Counted from the stretch's first letter, positions 26,801 to 55,500 are shown. The stretch is 64,000 nucleotides of DNA from Dirofilaria immitis (GCA_024305405.1 JAKNDB010000092.1:1395501-1459500), one strand, 5' to 3'. Numbers and translations are program-made. The notes: a model not told the origin generated them from the letters alone.

Positions 26801-27359
26801 GATGAAAACAATCTAAAAAAGCAAAACTTCCATCTAAACCTATTGAGCTTGATGAAAGGAAATGTCACTCTGGTTTATCATATTGTGGTTAACTTTCTGA
26901 AACTCGCCTAACGGGTAACTGATTTGCACAGCGTTATTTTTCTAAGATCATCTTTGCTCGTGGTTAATCGCATCTCTTATTTTAGAAATGATAGTTATAA
27001 TTTCTAAGCTTACATCTCCATTACGAATAGCTACACTGCTCCATCGAGCATTTTCTTTTTGGCAAATTGTCGAAAACCAAAATTGATGCAATACCAGTAC
27101 GAACTCTAAAATATGTTTACGTTACAAGATCGAAAAAGGTAGCTAGGATAATGTAATGTATTGGTTTGAATAAAATGCAATTCAATAGTCAGAATTCATA
27201 AACACTTAAATTTATAAAGTTTTGCAGAAAATAGACAGAAGAAAGTGGCGAAAGAAAATTGTAATTCAATGAGAAATTCACTTGCAAAGCATTAGAAACA
27301 TAGAATTCAATATGATGAATTGACAAAGATGATCCTATCAACGCAGCTGACCCCAACAT
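23851..27359 (-). CDS. hpd-1: 4-hydroxyphenylpyruvate dioxygenase (HPPD)
   Basis: A non-haem iron enzyme converting 4-hydroxyphenylpyruvate to homogentisate, the second step of tyrosine breakdown. Ten exons inferred: 27359-27282, 27105-27014, 26812-26690, 26228-26136, 26016-25913, 25675-25565, 25257-25122, 24949-24761, 24673-24551 and 23937-23851 (about 378 residues; human enzyme 393). The C-terminal half is well conserved: FLDYNGGAGVQHIAFLVDDI, ILMDFDDHGYLLQMFT, PVQDRPTLFFEVIRRNN and a final GFGAGNIKALF. The two-His-one-Glu iron triad is visible: His in SIDHFVF, His in GVQHIAF and Glu in FFEVIRR. The N-terminal half is divergent (HHIEFYVSNALQ, RWSSVAIRNGDIVFIF). An ATTTTTCAG acceptor about 20 bp before the ATG suggests trans-splicing. 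Exon 2 lacks one base in the run at 27056-27060, needed to join INFGFRQFAKK to ENARWSS. Confidence 0.95.
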
Positions 27360-27378
27360 TATGCCACTCACTCAATCC

Positions 27379-27386
27379 CTGAAAAA
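27379..27386 (-). promoter_or_regulatory. putative trans-splice acceptor of HPPD
   Basis: A TTTTTCAG motif whose AG lies about 20 nt upstream of the HPPD start, with no in-frame coding upstream (an in-frame stop follows it at once). This fits a spliced-leader acceptor; a 5'-UTR cis intron is the alternative. Confidence 0.5.
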
Positions 27387-28400
27387 TTTACTGTGGGAAA
27401 GAATTAACAAATTCAGGTAGTAATTAAAGTGACTGATCATATGAATTCTCTAGTAAAAAAGTAATGTCACCATGACTTTTCTCTCCTTTGCAGTATTTTT
27501 GCAAGTCTGATGAGCGTGTTATAAAGAATTTTTCATTCTCTTATGAATCCGTCATTTTTTACGAGACAGCTTACGTAACGACCGCATAAACAATCAAGTC
27601 TTTCACTAATCCCTTACAACGAATTTTAATAAGTTTTGAAAGAAGCATATTCATAGAGAATGAGAAGGACTCAACTTTGCTTATTTTAAACATTTTTGTA
27701 TAGAGAAACATATCCTTTCGTTTGTATTAATTATCCTTGCTTCTTTTCTACAACAAAATTTCCCACCGCAATGCTTTCAAGTTATAATGACGACACTACT
27801 ATTTACCATTATATTTCAAACAAATCTTTTAACATTGATACATATAAAATCTTTATCGATCGAAAACTTTGCAAATGCATTGTAATTACTTCCATATTTC
27901 GAAAGAAAAACATAAAGTTCGAAATTTCACCAAATAAAAATGAAAATCAGCAAGAAATCTTCATTAGAAAAATAGGCCACTATAAATCAAATCTCGCAAG
28001 TAGAATCATATCAATATAAGGAACCAAAATGAACGAATTTGTCTATATTTAAACGAGAAACGGCATGAAGTAACGAGAACAATAAACACTAAAACTGAAT
28101 TTTATTCAAAATAATATAGTCATCAAACAAAATCTTGATTACCTAGTCATTTGATTATGGTATCATATTACGGTTTAAAGGCAATTATAAAGACATTTCT
28201 TTTAAAAAATGCCCTCATATAACAAGCGTTCATTTTCGCACTCTCTCACCACTACGATTGCTTTATGATTTGTCTGCATTCGATATAAAAAGAAACTTCA
28301 CTTTATAGAAGCTCTTTTGAAGATAACTTTTGATAATAATCTTTTATTCGATCGAAGAAATTATATTGAAGAGATGAAGAAAGGAAAGAAATAATGAATA
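27387..28400. other. intergenic between EMC4 and HPPD
   Basis: About 1 kb. A 107-codon plus-strand frame (27696-28019) shows low complexity and no family resemblance. No gene recognised. Confidence 0.5.
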
Positions 28401-29707
28401 TTATGAAATAAATGAATCAGAAACAAAAGAATATTGCATTCGTTGAGGTGGTAATTGGAAATCGAGCCAGTCGGATGCATGATTTGGCAACAATCCCATA
28501 CTGTGTAACTTGTAAAGGGCCATTGCTATTGCTATCATATTTCCAAGCACAAAAACCAATTTATGCAGTAAAAGTGATCCCATATGCTCATCCTAAAATT
28601 TTATTTCATATTATTTCAATCAAAATGTAAGACGAACTTTATGCCTTCAAATTCAAAATGAAATTTAGAGCACGAATCAATGCTTTCTTGTAAACCAAAA
28701 TTACTACCGATATTTGATTATCCAGCACAAGACATCAAAGATGTTATAGAAATTTGAACCTATTAGCACGCTCATTCTTCCACTGTATGTTGGTTTGAAC
28801 TACTTTCAGATTTCCGAAATGCTTCTGTAGTAAGAAAAAAATACCTTTCTATCTACAGTAAATTGTCTTTTCCCCATAATAAAAGTTATACGTTACGATT
28901 TTTATAGTTTACGACTAATACAACTGGTGAAATTTCAACATAGAATATCAGGAAAATCTATTTATTACAACAGGTAACAAATATTCTTGCTTGAGATGTT
29001 TCCCAAAAACTATTTTTATCTGGAACTAAATTCACACCTAGATTGATATATTTGCAGTGAAAAATTTTCTCAGAGATACCAATTACTATGCGATTAATCA
29101 ATAAAAATATTTAAGCTAATTAGTCAAAGAAATTATTGCAAAAATCACAAAATATGATCCTTTTAAATAAATCCATTTAGATAAACAAATGACCTGTAAT
29201 GGTTTAAATGCGAGATTAACATTCATCAGTGCTTTAACGGGACGCCATGCCATCATTGCGATCATCATAATAGGAAATATACTAATTGTACTGCCAGACA
29301 TATACATCATAAACAAATTCATTGGTAAGCTCTTAATAGGTTGCAATGCCATATCCCAGGCACGCTTCTTCATTAAATGATGTGTTTGTTCACTGTCCCC
29401 AGTCTGTTCTATCTGAAAGTCAATGAATTTTTGAATAATCTCACTTTATAAAATTTTAAGAATAATAAATCTAATATCTTTTGTGGAATGATATATTTTT
29501 ATCAAAAGGATAAAAACGGCAATAGAAAAAACAAAAACAAAAGAACAAATTCTCGCAAAAAACAACAACAACCTGTTGAACAGTAATTCCGGCTTGTGAA
29601 TAACCAGGCGGATTTAAGGATGAATCCACTACACGACTCACAGTTCGCATCCCGGCAGTTGCTAAATCCAACTTCCATTTCGTCAGCGATATCGGACTTT
29701 TTGCCAT
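28401..29707 (-). CDS. emc-4: ER membrane protein complex subunit 4 (EMC4)
   Basis: A subunit of the EMC, the insertase that places tail-anchored and multipass proteins in the ER membrane. Three exons: 29707-29573, 29412-29194 and 28592-28401, total 546 nt (181 residues; human EMC4 has 183). Conserved blocks: KKRAWDMALQPIKSLPMNLF and MYMSGSTISIFPIMMIAMM, then MAWRPVKALM in the first hydrophobic region, and KLVFVLGNMIAIAMALYKLH in the second, ending SMGLLPNHASDWLDF. All splice phases are 0 and no frame correction is needed; it is the only gene in the window of which that is true. The start is the ATG at 29707; the N-terminus is less conserved. It lies 638 bp downstream of PEX1 on the same strand. 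Confidence 0.96.
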
Positions 29708-30344
29708 CTTCTTCAATCATCCGAGTTCACCATAAATTATTTTGTTAGTGGTGTTGTTTATTATGTTAAACAAAAAATAAATAATGTATCGAAAAAACGC
29801 ATTTAATTTAACATGGTTTGAATTATGTAGATTCAATAGACATTTTTATATTAACATGGTACAATTGTAGACATATAAAAAATTCAATTAATAAATACAG
29901 TAAACAGTCAATACATTTTTTAATTATAAAAATTTATGATAATTGGGATCCGAAAAACCATAACTTATCTTTCACAGACCAGAAAACTAATGCTTACTTA
30001 CAAGACTTTCTATTTTAGTGTTAAGGATTCTAGTTATCATGATAAAAAAATTTAATAAGCATCTTAGTGTAATAATATCGTAATATTGTAGAAGCATATT
30101 GGGACGCGAAATGAAGTCTTATTACCCCGAACAATATCCAAATAAAATATCCAGCTTTGAAATTTGATGGCATATATATAATAACTGATGATATCAATGA
30201 AATTAAAGAAAACAATATGAAAACAATATCATACTAAAATGAATTTTCTATAGTGAAACGAAAATTGTCAATGAATGTACAACATCAGCTGATAATACAA
30301 GGCACGGAAAAAATATTGACGAAAATATAGGAATAAGTGAAAAA
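29708..30344. other. intergenic between PEX1 and EMC4
   Basis: A 637-bp same-strand gap with no recognisable gene. It should hold the PEX1 3' untranslated region and the EMC4 promoter or intercistronic sequence. Confidence 0.5.
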
Positions 30345-45318
<14,974 letters not shown>

Positions 45319-45359
45319 CAACCAGGTATTATCATCGGTCTAAAATCAACATTCAGCGG

Positions 45360-45450
45360 TTTGAAATTAGTATCACCACTGACAAGTTGGTCTGAAATTA
45401 GTATCACCACTAATAAGTTGGTTCGAAATTAGTATCACCATTGATAAGCT
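45360..45450. repeat. tandem repeat, 3 copies of 31 bp
   Basis: The core GAAATTAGTATCACCACT recurs at 45363, 45394 and 45425, an exact 31-bp period, followed each time by a variant of GACAAGTTGG. Copies 1-2 and 2-3 differ by a few substitutions. Confidence 0.93.
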
Positions 45451-46026
45451 ATTCTTATCAATAATATTAAAAATACAGTTAAATGACAATAATAAAAGGA
45501 GAGTGTGTGGACAATGTGGAGATTGTAGGTACATAATGTAGCGAAATAGATTTTCGTGAAAATAATATACGCAGACAAGTAACGAACACGTGGCTGTGAA
45601 CTAGAATGGGTGCGGAGCTGCCATGTAGAGATTGTATTTTTAGTGTTATTTTGCATGTTTGTGAAGTGTAGTCTTATTTAGCTTAAGTTTCACATGTTCG
45701 GTTTGATAAGTTATTTACTAAATTTAAATGCAAATCCAGTTGAGGGTCAGTCTGAGTCGTGTTTAGGTAGTGTATTGTTTGTGGATGTTCCAATAGGGAA
45801 CATCTAATAATGTCTGTTTTAGGATAGTCAAATTGAACTGTTCATAACTAGGAAAATAAATTATAAGGTGACATTTGATTATTAGATTTTGTCTTTTAAT
45901 TATCTTTTAAGAATTCAATTACTTCTTTAAAAAAATTGAAAGTTATTAGATTTTCTACATTAATTTGGTCTTTATTGTTCCGCATTTTTATTACTTTTAT
46001 ATGTTCAATGATATTTTGAATGACGA

Positions 46027-46034
46027 AATTTCAG
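46027..46034 (+). promoter_or_regulatory. putative trans-splice acceptor of STT3
   Basis: An AAATTTCAG acceptor one base before the STT3 start codon at 46036, leaving no cis leader; consistent with spliced-leader trans-splicing. Confidence 0.55.
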
Positions 46035-46035
46035 G

Positions 46036-49000
46036 ATGTCGGTGAATATTGCCAGACTGCTGAGGTTGACGCATGACAAGCAGGAGACCTTCCTTAAGAT
46101 TTTGATTTTAGCGCTGGCAGCTGTGGTTTCTTTTTCAAGGTTAGTAAGAATTTTTTCCTATTTAATGGTTGCTTTGTGGTGAGTCATAAGTATTATCTGC
46201 GTCATTTATTTAAACATTTATTGTATCATTTGCTATAACGTCGTATGATTTGAATTAATATTGTTTGCTACTTTTGGTGCTTAAATTTTGCTCTCATTTT
46301 TAGCCGACTTTTTGCTGTGATCCGATTCGAATCAGTCATTCATGAAGTAAGTTGGACATTAGCCATTTATCATTTCATCCTGAAAATATTTTCCAGTTTG
46401 CAATGCAAAAAGACTTTTAAGAGGAAAAAATGCATTGATATTCTATTCTCCATATTATTATATTAAATACTTGATCTTACAGTTTGATCCTTATTTCAAT
46501 TATCGAACTACTCGATATCTGACTGATGAAGGATATTATAATTTTCATAACTGGTTTGATGATCGTGCCTGGTATCCGCTAGGTAGAATCATTGGCGGCA
46601 CGATATATCCTGGTTCGTTTTTGGCCTTTGTCATTGTCATTTTTTCAATTTTTACTTTCTGATATTCCTTGAGTTTCGAGTTATTTCATTCCGTAACTTT
46701 ATTTGATATTTAGGTTCCTAAAAATTTCTTTCCGGGATTTGAAATAAAAAGTTTATGATCCTGCAAAGTTTCCCAAACTTTGTAGTAAAAAAATATGTAT
46801 TTAAATTTATTGATAAAATATTTATTTAGGCCTGATGATAACAAGTGCTTTGATTCATCGTATGCTACATGTCATTCACTTCACATTGCATGTGCGGGAA
46901 ATTTGTGTATTTCTTGCTCCACTTTTTAGTTCATTCACAGTTTTAATAACATACATGTTAACGAGAGAATTAAAGGTATGCTAAGTTTTTATTTTTACAT
47001 TATATAGGAGAGGATTTCTATGATATGGGGCATTTTTATCTCGTTTTTGGTTGCTAAAATCAGAGTTATATTTTGCATAATGAAGTAGTATGCAGTGGAA
47101 GTTCTTATTTCTATATTCTTTGGTACCGAACTTCAATTTTGTTATTAAGCAAGTGTATGATTAGATTTGATACCTACAGGTGATCAACAAAATTTGCTGC
47201 TTTAAATCTTGGTAATAATTTATGAAGAAGAATAGCAGGATCTTACTCTTTTATATTTTGGTCCAAGACAACTCATATATTATATTTTTTTCAAGTGTTT
47301 CGATATTTTAATTTCTGATCGTTGAAGATTCACGAGCTTAAGAATAATTAATCTTACGAAATGCATAGAACTTTCGAGTCTAAATACATTATATTTCTGG
47401 TTCAGATGAAAGAAATGAAAATGATAAAAAATAGTATTGGCAAGTACTTTTAAGTTTCTATGATCCATACATAGAATTGTATAATAATAAAATAAGAATT
47501 TTCATCGTTCGCTTTGTTCTGTTTTACGTAATTCCCTTTAATGATGAAATGGAATCGAATTATGTACGACCATGCTGTGAATTGTAGTGGTCCAACCGCA
47601 TTATGCAACTTGATCCAAACTTAATCATGTTTAAATAATAAGCATTTATTTTATAGGATGACGCGGCTGGGCTTGTAGCTGCCTCCATGATTGCTATTGT
47701 GCCAGGCTATATATCACGTTCCGTAGCTGGTTCATATGATAACGAAGGTATTGCCATATTTTGTATGTTATCCACTTATTATCTATGGATCAAGGTTTAT
47801 TTTTGCATTTTTTTCTTAATGTACAGTTGTTAGAGTTTATTGTTGAAATGTAGTTGAATAATACACTATTTATTTCAAAGTTCTTTTCCCTTAATTTTAG
47901 TTCACAGAAGTATTAAGAAATGCTCTCGAGAGATAACATTGCTGAATTTTGCGAAATTTCTGATACATAATTTAAAGTATTCAGGCAGTAAAGAGTGGCA
48001 ATGTATGTTGGTCAGTTTTATGCTCACTTGGTTATTTCTATATGGTTTCCTCATGGGGCGGTTACGTGTTCTTGATCAATCTCATTCCATTACACGTTTT
48101 GGCACTTATTTGCACTAGCCGATTCTCGAGCAAAATATATATCGCTTATTCCACTGTTTGTTTTTTAGAGCAATGGATTGTATTTAATAGAGAAAAAATG
48201 AAAAAATATTAAAAGAATATTTCCTTGTTTTTGCTTATTATAAAATCCAAAAAAATGAGACATCAAAGTTGTAACTTGAATAAAAGTTTGTGCATTTTTA
48301 TGATGAATGATTTTGTCGTTTGTAATGATTTCGCTTAATTGCAAACTATAGTGATCATCTCGAAACTTTTGTTAATAATATTTACTGAACAACAATGATA
48401 TTCGTTTTTCTTTATTTTCGACTATATTTATTACCTTAAAAATGAAAATTTTAGTTCTACATTATTGGGACTATACTGTCAATGCAAATCCCTTTGTCGG
48501 ATTTCAACCTGTGCAAACTTCAGAGCATATGATGGTATGTTGAAATATGCAGCTAAATCCGCAAATTTTATGCCCTTTTTCAATCATTAGTGACTATTAT
48601 TATTATCAAAATTCATAGTTCGGTATCGTCTAATGTTTTGAATTCTCATTTTTAATTTCTGCTTACTGAAGGTTTTATTTGTTGAATCGGTCACGAAGAA
48701 AACTTTCCGTTATCTGGGAATGTACTTGAAATATGATATTAAGTTGAACTAAGGTCAAAATCTTTTTGTCTAAACTACCATTTCGCCGATGAATTTTATA
48801 TTTATTCTTCATAAACATTATTCTTATCTCTTAAATTTTACTTTGTTTTAGGCTTTTGGCGTTTTTGGATTATGTCAGATTATCGCTTTTGCTAAATGGT
48901 TGCGGGCACGAATGTCGGAAGGAATTTTCAATTTCTTTTTCGGTCTACTGTTTTGTTTGCGGCATGTGCTGTTGCAATGAGCGTCATCGTTGCATCCTAT

Positions 49001-52000
49001 TTAGGAAGTAAGCATTTAAGGAAAAATTTTTGTTTTCAATTTCGTAGCGTGCAGATCAGCAGAACAACAGATTCCCGATAAATTATTCACTCCTTTCGTT
49101 TAAACATACAGTATACTTTGGTATAAAATTTTCTGGTATTTTCCTACAAAAACGAATTCATAGTGCATTATTCTTTCATACGTCACTAAGTGGTATTGTT
49201 TTCTCAATTTATTTGAACTCATCGAACACTTCTACCCTGTGTTATTTGACCCTACTTGATGCTGTGCTCCTATGCTGATTATTTTAGTGAGACAGCTTTA
49301 ATTAACACTGATTTAAAATTAAGGAAATATATTATACTTGGAGGAAATGATTAGAATTTATTCATATAATCTTCCTGTCTATTACCTTATATTTCTATGT
49401 TGAAAAAAATGAGAAAGAAATTTTTAGAAATCGCTCCTTGGACTGGACGATTTTATTCATTGTTAGATCCATCATACGCTAAAAACAATATTCCTATTAT
49501 TGCATCTGTGTCTGAACATCAACCAACGGCATGGAGTTCTTTCTATTTTGATTTACAAATATTGATGTTCACTTTCCCAGGTGTTTCGTTTTTGTCATTA
49601 TAATATCTCATTTATTTATTTGAATATTTTTTCGTCATCTGCTTTCCATTTTTAAGCAGAAAACGTCGATATTTCATACGGATAATGATCGAAATCTGGA
49701 AAAGTTGTAGAATTCAGCAGTATCAATCCTTCTTTCTCCAATAGTTCCATATTTTCAGTTGGATTGTATGTCTGTTTCAAAGAGCTTAATGATCACAATA
49801 TTTTTATCATTCTTTATGCTCTTACAAGTATTTATTTTGCGGTACGTTCTTTTTTTCGTTTGGTTTTGAAAAACTTTTCCTAGTTCATTCTCTAATATTT
49901 ATGCTGCTCAGATAATTGATATTTTTTCTACACTCATTTATTAAATTAATCCCATTATGATATTACTGTTAGATGAGTCATATTTCTATGAATATTGAAT
50001 TTTGAGTGAGTAAATAATTGCGCATGCATAGAAGTGATTAATAATTTACAGGGTGTCATGGTTCGTTTAATGTTAGTATTGGCACCAGTAATGTGTATAT
50101 TAGGTGGTATTGCACTGTCATCGACATTGTCCACATTTATGAAAAATCTTGATTCAACATTTGTACATACCAAACATGATAAAAGGAAAAAGAAAGAAAT
50201 TATCCATACAAAAATGAGGTAATTTATTGTATAGTCTCTTTAGATTTAAAGGTGCTCATTTCATCATAATAATAATGTTTTTGTGATTTATGAAATTCAC
50301 ATTTCAATTGACGAACATAATTTGATGGTCAAAAGCATCTATTTGGAATAAATTTTATAAAATTCTAGGTCAAATGAATTTTTAGGTACATTATTGTTAC
50401 AATTATTTATTTTACTACAATGAAAAATTGCTTATTTAAAAGCAATTTCGTGTCGCAATATCCTTCATTCTTTTCATTAGCTCTATGTTACGAAATTACT
50501 TTTTTAATTTCAGGTAGCACAAGCAGTGATTGCAATTGTTGCACTATTTTTCATTTCATATGTATATCACTGCACCTGGGCAATTTCCGAAGCTTATAGC
50601 AGTCCTTCCATTGTGCTTTCTGCACATGGTGGTGATGGATCGACGATTATTTTCGATGATTTTAGAGAAGCTTATTATTGGCTGCGAAAAATACGCATCC
50701 AGTCAGTATATATCAGTAGATAGTAACATATGAAACATGATAAAAAATTCAGAGTATCGAAGTTACGAATATTTTTAAGACTTTTCAGAGTTCTGAAACT
50801 TTCCAGGAAGCGAAAGTTATGTCCTGGTGGGATTATGGATATCAAATTACAGCAATGGCAAATCGAACAGTTATCGTTGATAACAACACTTGGAATAATA
50901 CACACATATCGCGTGTTGGACAGGTGAATCGTTTTCTTAATGAAAAGATGTTTCAATTTCTCTAAATTTTTAACCGGTGTTACGTAGTAAGTCGACAGTG
51001 TCTCTTTTTGCTCGCCTATACGCATCTGCCATTTTGGAACTTGAGAATTTATACGCCCCAAGTCTCATGGTTCCACCAAGGTCATATTTCCATATCTTTC
51101 AGTCACTCCATTATTTGAATTCCTACGTAGCAGTATTCCTTCTGCTATCGAAGACATAATCAGACATCTCTTATATTTTCTGAATTGTTTAATTTCATTT
51201 CACATTACTCAACTATTTAATGTGTGTTTATTTTAATTAAATTTCGTTTCTTTAGGCGATGTCTTCGAAAGAGGAAGATGCATATGAAATAATGCGTGAG
51301 CTGGATGTTGATTATGTCTTGGTCATTTTGGTGGAGTAATCGGATATTCTTCTGATGGTAATTTTTTCTGAATATTAATAATGTATAACGGTTGATTGCT
51401 TCAATTTTCCTATTTTTAAAGTTCTACTGATGGAAGAGCTAAATGAAAGTAAGTTATTTAGAACTTCTTTCTTATTGATGGAACTCTGTTTAGCAAAAAA
51501 ATGCTGGATGGTAATTTTTATGAATACTGATACATACATAACTATTGGCGTATGAGTGATGTAAATGCGCTAATTTTAATAAGGCCATGGAAAGAATTCA
51601 ACTTAGACATTGGAATAAGTTATTCGCTCAAACGGTTTCGTAGTTATTTGTTTCCAGACATCAATAAATTTTTATGGATGGTAAGAATTGGTGGATCGAC
51701 ACCGGAGGGTGCACATATCAAAGAGATAGATTACTTTTCGAAATCGGGTGAATTTCGTGTTGACCGCGAAGGTTCACCGACGATGCTTAACTGTCTAATG
51801 TATAAACTGTGCTATTACCGTTTTGGTGGACTATATACTCTGCATGTAAGCTTAGTTTTTGGGAAGTATTATTGGCAATATTTTCTCAAACTACAAATTT
51901 CAAGGAAATTCATATGCTGACCGGTTGTGAAGTGTGAAATGAGTTAAAGAAATTACATAGAAAGTCATAAAAATAAACCAGCTTCGAGATCTGAAAACTT

Positions 52001-52521
52001 TGAGAATTGAATTTTTTGAATTTTTAAATTATATTTTTGAATTTGGAAATACTTGCAGGGTCAAGTTACTGGCTTTGATAGGGTAAGACATGCTGAAATC
52101 GGTAATAAAGATTTCGAACTCGATTTCTTGGAAGAAGCGTATACCACAGAACATTGGATCGTGAGGATTTACAAAGTGAAACAGATTTTTTGAAAATAAT
52201 TTTATCAATAAATCATAGCTAATTCACAATATGCCAAGTTTTATTCTATATTCACTGAGCAAATATCATTGTTTTGATTAGCTGTCAACTTCGTAATATG
52301 TGTCGCATACTTTTTTTCTAAATATTTCGACACTGCGCGCTTAATTTATCTTTCGACTTATATAACATACATCACTTATATTTACTAATTACTTGACATA
52401 AGTAGCAAACAGATATCCTCTTAGATTTGTCTGTTAAATATTAGTCTATTTGCATTTAACTGACAAAAATTTAACATCTGAATTGCAGGTAAAACCATTG
52501 GATAATCGAGGGCATAAATAA
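46036..52521 (+). CDS. stt-3: Oligosaccharyltransferase catalytic subunit STT3
   Basis: A multipass ER membrane enzyme that transfers the Glc3Man9GlcNAc2 oligosaccharide from dolichol to Asn in N-X-S/T sites. Seventeen exons run from 46036-46139 to 52489-52521 and encode about 706 residues, the usual STT3 length. Conserved blocks: [13 protein letters not shown] (first luminal-loop DXD region), [86 protein letters not shown], then the catalytic WWDYG at 50825-50839 in [18 protein letters not shown], and the C-terminal [19 protein letters not shown]. Five homopolymer runs look one base short: 48493-48495, 48925-48928, 50210-50214, 50687-50691 and 51326-51329. With these the exon sum is exactly 707 codons. 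All splice sites used are GT-AG. Confidence 0.97.
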
Positions 52522-55500
52522 AGCAATGTTCTTGCGACGGATTTTGTTATAGTTCATACAGATAACCGATTTTTTATTACAACAATTTACTGTTTTAATA
52601 ATTTGAAACACATTGTTATGTTATTGTTGATGTTCCGGTGGAATTTTGTTTCTCATTAAATAGGAGAGCTTATGGTAAATTTAGTTATCGTTTTCTCGTG
52701 CAATAAATTAACTTATTGTGCACAATGAACGAATTTGACTAAATACTCATATTTAGGAATGCATAAATTTGACAGTACTTTAAGGCAACATTTTGATGGA
52801 AGGTTGAGCAATTTGAAGGGTCAAGTGCACTTCACATTTCAGTAACTTGTTGCAAATTGCTAGGATCTTTACTTTTAGCGTAAAAGATAAGTCGAAGACT
52901 AATTATCACAGCTTATTTGCGTTTTAATAAATTACAGTGTTTTGTTCTACGAATTTTACACCCGCTATGGAATGATGCATTTGATTTGCGTTTATTAAAT
53001 TTTGAAATGTGAAAGCTACAAATCCAATCACAGCAGCTATTTCTGTTGGATAATTTAGTGGGAGTGATAACTTATGCGGCATGTCACTGCTAATACAGAA
53101 AAGTACGTTCACATCAACAGATCATGAAAGTATGTCCACTCCTACGAACATTATTTTGCAAGAGTAGGAAACATCTTGGAATATATTACTTGAAATGAAT
53201 TTATGGTCCTGGAGGCAAATCATATACATACTATCGATTTGAAGACATGAAATATAAATATTGAGAGGAAATAATACGGGAGAAGCAAATCACAATATAA
53301 ACTATCTCGTAACTAACTTACTCGAATCAAGAAATCTTCGAGTCTGCGGTTACTTAGTAGCAATAAGTTTCTCCAAGTATGCGGTGCTTAGTGGGAGTAA
53401 GCTTGTTTGGACTTAACGTTATACGAAGCAGGCTTTAACTTATTTGTGATTTATAGTTTTGCATTATGATGTTTGCTTTTTATAATCGAAACAAGACAAG
53501 GAAATGTAGAAATGAACATGGAAACATCCTTTCTCCGTGCATATTAATTATTTTAAATTCATTATAATATAATGATAAGTGCTGCTGATTTACTCTTCTG
53601 TTCATTAAATAGAAAACTTATTAAGCAAGTACTTGAGGAGGGGAGAGGGGGGTCTCTTAACCATTTAAACAATCTTATATACTCCATTCTTTCAACAAGA
53701 AATGAAGTCGATACATTAAAAAAACAATGAAAAACCAAAGTTTCGAATAAATTTCTATTATAATTGTTTCAAATTGGTGAATGCTTTAACAAAAACAAAA
53801 AGAAGAAAGCGAGTAATCATGTTACTGGAATATGTCTGGTCAATATAAATAAATCCCTTCGAGAAATTACAGTACCCTATAAATAATTTTGAAAACCGCA
53901 TCAGACTGCTATGAAAATGGTGGGCAATATTCGTGATAACTTTCCTGTATAGACTGATAATCTATGATAATATTGGAATATTAAATGGTTACGCTCCTAT
54001 TATATTTCAAATTTAATCATTTGGTTCCGATAGATTAATAAATTAACGCAAAAGTGCTTAAGCGTACTAATAATAATGATCACTGCTGAAAATAACTTGA
54101 GTTTCATCACGTATTCATCATGAAGTTATGTATAAATCTTCCCGCACTACAAGAAAAAAATAACAAAGACATTCCATTCGATAGAAGTTATAAGTGAATC
54201 ATAAAATTATGGCTGACGACAATAAACGACAATGAAATGTATTCCTTAAAATATCACGATGAATGCAATTGTCGCCAGCATAAATAACTGGTACTTCCTA
54301 TGGCATTAAGCATCGATAGCCCATTGATTTTCATTTAAAAATGATCTACTACCTGAAAATGCGCTTTTTTAATGAAAAAATGATTTGACCATATAGTTAA
54401 TGCAGAAAAAAAGATAAAATCTGCTTAAACAATTTAAATCAATCTACTTGTAGAAGGAACCAAAGCTTAAAAACATTTAAACAAGGAAATAAAATTGGTG
54501 ATTAAAATTTAAATCATAATAGAATACAAATCATAAGACCAAATCTTCAAATTACATTTCGAAAAAATGATGAGAAATACAAAAATATTTCAATCAGTGG
54601 AAATATTAGAATCATAAAATCAAAAGTTGACGATATTAAACAGCAGAAAAATGAACTACGCGACGACTGCAGAAGACATCGTTACAAGAACAAGTTCCAA
54701 AAAAAAAAAAACTCTATATGGCGATAATCAGAATTGAAAACTAGAAATAATTAATTTTAACAATCGTAATCTACAAAGTAATCACAACAATCTGCGTAAT
54801 ACCGAAATGATATGTTAATTCAGGGACAGGAATATGACTTTATGAAACATAGCTTTAATTTTAAAAATATTTTGATTAAATAGTACAGCTTTATAGGAAA
54901 CACAATTTTCTTTTATTACCATCTTTTATTAGATTGATAGAAAAGCAGCTGAGGTTTTTGCAGTGACGAAATTTATTGTTTCGAGATGTCGCATATCATT
55001 TTATTGTTTCTTTCTTGTTTGTTTTTATGCTATAATTTATCGCTTACTGCTTATATTAATTTTACAATTATGAAGTGGTGTTAAAGATAGCAAATCAGCG
55101 ATTCTCAATAAGTTTAAAATGAGCCAAAAGAAGGATAGTAACTTATAATATCAACAGCATTTGGTTTAAGAATTACTTATAACAGTACGTAGTGATTCAA
55201 AAAGTTTAGCGAAAGATATTGAAGATGAATAGCATAATGATCGGAAGTTGATGACAATCAACTGAGAGCAATTATTGAGGTTAATCTTCTTACAACTACA
55301 CGAGAAGTTGCTGAAAACTCAAAATTAACCATCCAAGTGATCACTCCGCGTTTCAAGTAGCACAAAAAGGAAAAAATTCAAAAGTAAGTAGTTGATCTCA
55401 TGATCGATAATTAAAAAATCGTCGCCTCAAAAGCCCTTTTTTAACTCTGCATAACAGCTGAATCATTTCTCCATCGAAAGATGATTTGAATGTGTAGATA

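Larger units (their letters stand above)
45319..46035. promoter_or_regulatory. bidirectional promoter region PEX1 / STT3
   Basis: A 717-bp gap between divergent start codons, so it should carry both promoters. It holds a three-copy 31-bp tandem repeat next to the PEX1 side. A possible acceptor (GATTTTAG, about 45340) lies just upstream of the PEX1 start; the frame stays open between it and the ATG, so a further upstream PEX1 exon is possible. Confidence 0.5.

Noticed and set aside
27696..28019. 107-codon plus-strand frame between EMC4 and HPPD
   Set aside because: Low-complexity K/I/N/F composition typical of random AT-rich sequence; no recognisable family.
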